Of a stretch of 10,828 nt of DNA, positions 7,671-10,828 are shown in pieces. A program made the translations under genes and the position numbers. Every line of letters begins with the position of its first letter. The first letter of the stretch is position 1. The stretch is from Verrucomicrobiota bacterium. Lineage in GTDB: Bacteria; Verrucomicrobiota; Verrucomicrobiia; Opitutales; Opitutaceae. Under the pieces are notes generated by a model that saw nothing but the letters and a program-made list of their open reading frames with translations, had not been told where the DNA came from and did no database searches. The stretch covers positions 1-10,828 of the forward strand of contig JAURJO010000345.1 of NCBI GenBank assembly GCA_030832235.1, written 5' to 3'.

Positions 7671-7689
7671 CCGGGGTCGGCGACCCCGG
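7671..7689. repeat. Palindrome with 9-bp arms
   Basis: CCGGGGTCG (7671-7679) and CGACCCCGG (7681-7689) are exact complements around a single central G. TAG (7667-7669) and CTA (7690-7692) extend the pairing outside one bulged T at 7670. As DNA it could be a dimeric protein site or a recombination or repeat element; as RNA the loop would have to open the innermost pairs. Confidence 0.6.
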
Positions 7690-7713
7690 CTACAGCGAAC
7701 GAAGCACTCCTGA

Positions 7714-7845
7714 TCCGTGTCCCTCCGTGTTCATCCGTGGTTGCCCCTCGCAGAGCTATTCGAAAGCCATCCTGAAGGAGGCCTCAGTTAAGGCGGAGCC
7801 GCGCGGCGAAATCCGTGGTTAAAAAATCCGAGGTTCCCTCCGTGG
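7714..7845. repeat. Recurring TCCGTGK heptamers, three at an exact 10-base step
   Basis: TCCGTGT begins at 7714 and 7724, and TCCGTGG at 7734, 7812 and 7839. The first three are exactly 10 bases apart. The longer ATCCGTGGTT occurs twice (7733-7742 and 7811-7820). Near copies are TCCGAGG at 7827 and, in reverse orientation, CACGGAT at 7634. The clustering is far above what I expect by chance in 130 bases, but the function is unknown. Confidence 0.6.
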
Positions 7846-7875
7846 CCTTTCCGTCCAAACCTCTCCTCTTTCCCC

Positions 7876-8919
7876 ATGAGCAAGCCTGTCACCTACCGTT
7901 TCTCCTTCGGCCCTTGGAATATAAGCGAGGGCGGCGACCCGTTCGGTCCCGATGTCCGCGCGGCGTTCCCCCACGACCGCAAATTCGCGCTCTACAAGAA
8001 ACTCGGTTTCGACGGTGTGCAGTTCCACGACGATGACGTCGTACCCGGCATGGACGACCTCAAGCCCGCGCAGATCGCCGCCCGCGCGAAGGAGGTAAAA
8101 AAGATGCTGCGCGACGAGGGGCTCACACCCGAGTTCGTGGCGCCGCGCCTGTGGTTCGCTCACCAGACGATCGACGGCGCCTACACCTCGAACCGCGCCG
8201 CGGATCGCAAGTACGCCTGGGATCGCACGCGCAAGTGCCTCGACATCACGCGCGGGATCGGGTGCCGCGCCGTCGTGCTCTGGCTCGCGCGGGAGGGCAG
8301 CTACACGCGGGAGTCGAAGGACGCCCGCCTCGCCTACCGGCGCCTGCTCGAGACGGTCGACGCGATCCTCGAGTACGACCGCGAGGTCGAGGTCTGGATC
8401 GAGCCGAAGCCGAACGAGCCCACGGACATGGCCTACGTGCCCACGGCGGGCCACGCGATCTCCCTCGCCTACGCGTCGCGCGATCACACCCGGGTCAAGG
8501 CGCTCATCGAGACCGCCCACGCGCTCCTCGCGAACCTGGATCCGAGCGACGAGATGGCGTTCTGCCTCGCGCACGGGAAGCTCGGCAGCGTCCACCTCAA
8601 CGACCAGAACGGGTTGAAGTACGATCAGGACAAGAATTTCGGCTCCGCCAATCTCCGCGGCGCCTTCAACCAGGTGCGCGTGCTCGAGGAGGCCGGCTAC
8701 GGCCGCCGCGGCGAGTTCGTAGGCCTCGACGTGAAGACGATGCGCACCCAGGCAGGCGTGCCGGTCACGGCGCACCTCGCCGCCAGCCGCCGCATCTTTC
8801 TCCATCTCGTCGAGAAGGTCCGCACCTGGGACCGCGCCCGCGTCGAGGAATACCGCGCCGCCCGCGACTACGAGGGCCTGGAGCTCTACACGCTCCAGCA
8901 TCTGATGGGCGTGCGCTGA
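7876..8919 (+). CDS. Xylose-isomerase-like TIM-barrel protein
   Basis: This 347-residue TIM-barrel protein resembles actinobacterial (class I) xylose isomerases, which are about 388 residues, and lacks most of their C-terminal extension. Visible landmarks, with usual class I numbering in brackets, are: W14 (W16), DPFG 21-24, FHDDD 50-54 containing catalytic H51 and D54 (H54, D57), VLWLAREG 134-141 with W136 (W137), EPKPNEP 176-182 with metal ligand E176 and K178 (E181, K183), E212 and H215 (E217, H220), KYDQD 248-252 with D250 and D252 (D255, D257), and D285 and K287 (D287, K289). One ligand differs: H240 stands where D245 is expected. Sugar isomerase or epimerase activity is likely, but the substrate need not be xylose. 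No signal peptide is seen, so it should be cytoplasmic. The gene stands alone after a 408-bp spacer and has no clear ribosome binding site. Confidence 0.88.
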   Translation: MSKPVTYRFSFGPWNISEGGDPFGPDVRAAFPHDRKFALYKKLGFDGVQFHDDDVVPGMDDLKPAQIAARAKEVKKMLRDEGLTPEFVAPRLWFAHQTIDGAYTSNRAADRKYAWDRTRKCLDITRGIGCRAVVLWLAREGSYTRESKDARLAYRRLLETVDAILEYDREVEVWIEPKPNEPTDMAYVPTAGHAISLAYASRDHTRVKALIETAHALLANLDPSDEMAFCLAHGKLGSVHLNDQNGLKYDQDKNFGSANLRGAFNQVRVLEEAGYGRRGEFVGLDVKTMRTQAGVPVTAHLAASRRIFLHLVEKVRTWDRARVEEYRAARDYEGLELYTLQHLMGVR

Positions 8920-8935
8920 GCCGGCGGACGCCGGC
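8920..8935. terminator. Short GC hairpin between convergent genes
   Basis: GCCGGC (8920-8925) and GCCGGC (8930-8935) form a perfect 6-bp stem with a GGAC loop. It fills the 18 bases between the stop codons of the TIM-barrel gene and nth. It could serve as a bidirectional terminator. No T-tract is present on either side. Confidence 0.4.
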
Positions 8936-8937
8936 GC

Positions 8938-9588
8938 CTACTTCCGCTTCACGCGCTCCGCACGCCGTCGCCCGGCTACCGTGCGGCAGATTTCGCACAC
9001 GGTGCCGTCGCACCCCCGCGCCGTGCAGTGCTCGCGACCGTAGAAAATGATCCGCAGGTGCAGCTGGTTCCAGTGCTCGCGCGGGAACAGCGCCTTCAGA
9101 TCCCGCTCGGTCTGCTCGACGCTGCGGCCGGAACTCAGCTTCCAGCGGCGCGCGAGACGATGGATGTGGGTGTCGACCGGGAAAGCCGGCACGCCGAAGG
9201 CCTGCGCCATGACCACGCTGGCGGTTTTGTGGCCCACACCCGGCAGCGCTTCCAGTTCCTCGAAGGTCCGCGGCACTTGGCCGCCGTGCTGTTCCAGCAG
9301 CAGCCGTGAGAGGCCGGAAATCGCCCGCGCCTTCTGTGGTGAAAGGCCGCAGGGCCGGATGATACGCCGAATCTCCTCCTCGGGCACCCGCGCCATCGCC
9401 CACGGGTTGTCGGCGAGCGCGAACAGCTCCGGCGTGACCAGGTTGACCCGCTTGTCCGTGCACTGCGCCGAGAGCAGCACCGCGATGAGCAGCGTGAAGG
9501 CGTCCTGGTGATCCAGGGGCACCGGCGTCTCCGGATAAAGCTCCGCGAGGCGGCGGTCGACGTAGGCGGCGCGTTCGGCGCGGGTCAT
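8938..9588 (-). CDS. nth: Endonuclease III, base-excision DNA glycosylase/AP lyase
   Basis: A 216-residue protein on the minus strand, close to the E. coli length of 211. The start chosen is ATG at 9588-9586 (MTRAERAAYV), where family similarity begins. The frame stays open upstream to 9789, but that part has no family resemblance and would overlap gcvP. The enzyme removes oxidised pyrimidines and nicks the abasic site. Seen: LLSAQCTDKRVN at 38-49, the helix-hairpin-helix LPGVGHKTA (115-123) with catalytic K121 (E. coli K120), and VDTHIHRLARR (138-148) with catalytic D139 (E. coli D138). The C-terminal iron-sulfur cysteines are C188, C193, C198 and C201, spaced X4-X4-X2 and not the usual X6-X2-X5. 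The tail is basic. It converges on the TIM-barrel gene and diverges from gcvP. No Shine-Dalgarno is visible. Confidence 0.95.
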   Translation of the reverse strand: MTRAERAAYVDRRLAELYPETPVPLDHQDAFTLLIAVLLSAQCTDKRVNLVTPELFALADNPWAMARVPEEEIRRIIRPCGLSPQKARAISGLSRLLLEQHGGQVPRTFEELEALPGVGHKTASVVMAQAFGVPAFPVDTHIHRLARRWKLSSGRSVEQTERDLKALFPREHWNQLHLRIIFYGREHCTARGCDGTVCEICRTVAGRRRAERVKRK

Positions 9589-9694
9589 GGGGCAAACAGA
9601 CGCGCTTCGCGGGTTGAAACAAATCCTTAAATCCCCGGCGGCGGAGGGAGAACGCGGTTGCGGGCCCATTCGGCCGACGTACGGTCCGGCCAAC
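9589..9694. promoter_or_regulatory. Divergent intergenic region between nth and gcvP
   Basis: These 106 bases must hold the promoters of both divergent genes unless either is transcribed from inside its neighbour. The only AT-rich patch is about 9614-9632 (TTGAAACAAATCCTTAAAT). It offers a TTGAAA resembling a -35 element, but nothing at the right distance resembles a -10, so I do not assign a defined promoter. There is room for neither a full glycine riboswitch nor any RNA gene I recognise. Confidence 0.35.
9672..9691 (+). promoter_or_regulatory. Hairpin directly before the gcvP start
   Basis: GGCCG (9672-9676) pairs with CGGCC (9687-9691). AC (9677-9678) can add pairing with GT (9684-9685) across a bulged C, leaving the loop GTACG. 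The stem ends three bases before the gcvP ATG, covering where a ribosome binding site would sit. It might limit translation initiation, or the transcript may start after it and be leaderless. Confidence 0.35.

Positions 9695-10828
<1,134 letters not shown>

Larger units (their letters stand above)
7495..7875. other. Non-coding, repeat- and hairpin-rich spacer
   Basis: This stretch of about 380 bases lies between the DUF1080 gene and the TIM-barrel gene. I find no convincing gene in it: the open frames present translate into low-complexity peptides derived from the repeats and match no family I know. It holds a 13-bp hairpin (7556-7590), a palindrome (7671-7689) and several copies of short phrases of the ATCTGCGG and ATCCGTGG type. 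A poly-A hexamer lies at 7821-7826. I see no clear promoter for the downstream gene, although it probably needs one because the spacer is long and a hairpin precedes it. Confidence 0.7.

Noticed and set aside
7591..7845. CRISPR array
   Set aside because: The repeated words are only 7-10 bases, degenerate and almost adjacent, with no uniform spacers and no cas genes nearby.
9589..9694. Glycine riboswitch upstream of gcvP
   Set aside because: The purine-rich GGAGGGAGAA stretch caught my eye, but 106 bases shared by two divergent genes is too short for the usual tandem aptamer and I cannot find the conserved core pairing.

Overview
The window is a GC-rich bacterial chromosome segment. Its gene content points to the PVC superphylum, most likely a verrucomicrobion of the Opitutus type. 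The clues are a planctomycete-type cytochrome-c/WD40 protein, a DUF1549/DUF1553 protein, a Tat-exported DUF1501 protein and a DUF1080 protein side by side. Further clues are mostly non-Shine-Dalgarno starts and an intergenic spacer full of short 'ATCCGTGG / ATCTGCGG' phrases. The taxonomic call is inference from family content, not a search result.

Layout. Positions 1-7467 hold four co-directional genes with gaps of 17, 28 and 20 bp, almost certainly one transcription unit that began upstream of the window. In order they are: a 5'-truncated c-type cytochrome fused to a seven-bladed WD40 propeller; a 1215-residue exported DUF1549/DUF1553 protein with two heme-type motifs, two Big-like domains and a large insertion; a Tat-signal DUF1501 protein; and an exported DUF1080 (3-keto-glycoside hydrolase/lyase family) protein. 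A perfect 10-bp GC hairpin starts at the base after the last stop codon. Positions 7468-7875 are non-coding and carry hairpins and short 9-10-bp-periodic repeats. A xylose-isomerase-like TIM-barrel gene follows (7876-8919). It converges on nth (endonuclease III, minus strand, 8938-9588), and nth is divergent from gcvP (glycine decarboxylase P-protein), which begins at 9695 and runs off the right edge.

How the parts may work together. The four-gene block looks like an extracytoplasmic system: heme proteins, a beta-propeller scaffold, an alkaline-phosphatase-fold DUF1501 protein and a DUF1080 enzyme. Its biological role is essentially undescribed. A testable idea is that it serves oxidative (3-keto) glycoside breakdown, with heme proteins taking electrons from a sugar dehydrogenase outside the window, DUF1080 cleaving the keto-sugar, and possibly the nearby TIM-barrel isomerase acting on a product. 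nth and gcvP look like unrelated housekeeping genes. The most notable details are the insertion in the DUF1553 domain, an Asp-to-His change at a metal site of the isomerase-like protein, a non-canonical cysteine spacing in endonuclease III, and the repeat-rich spacer.
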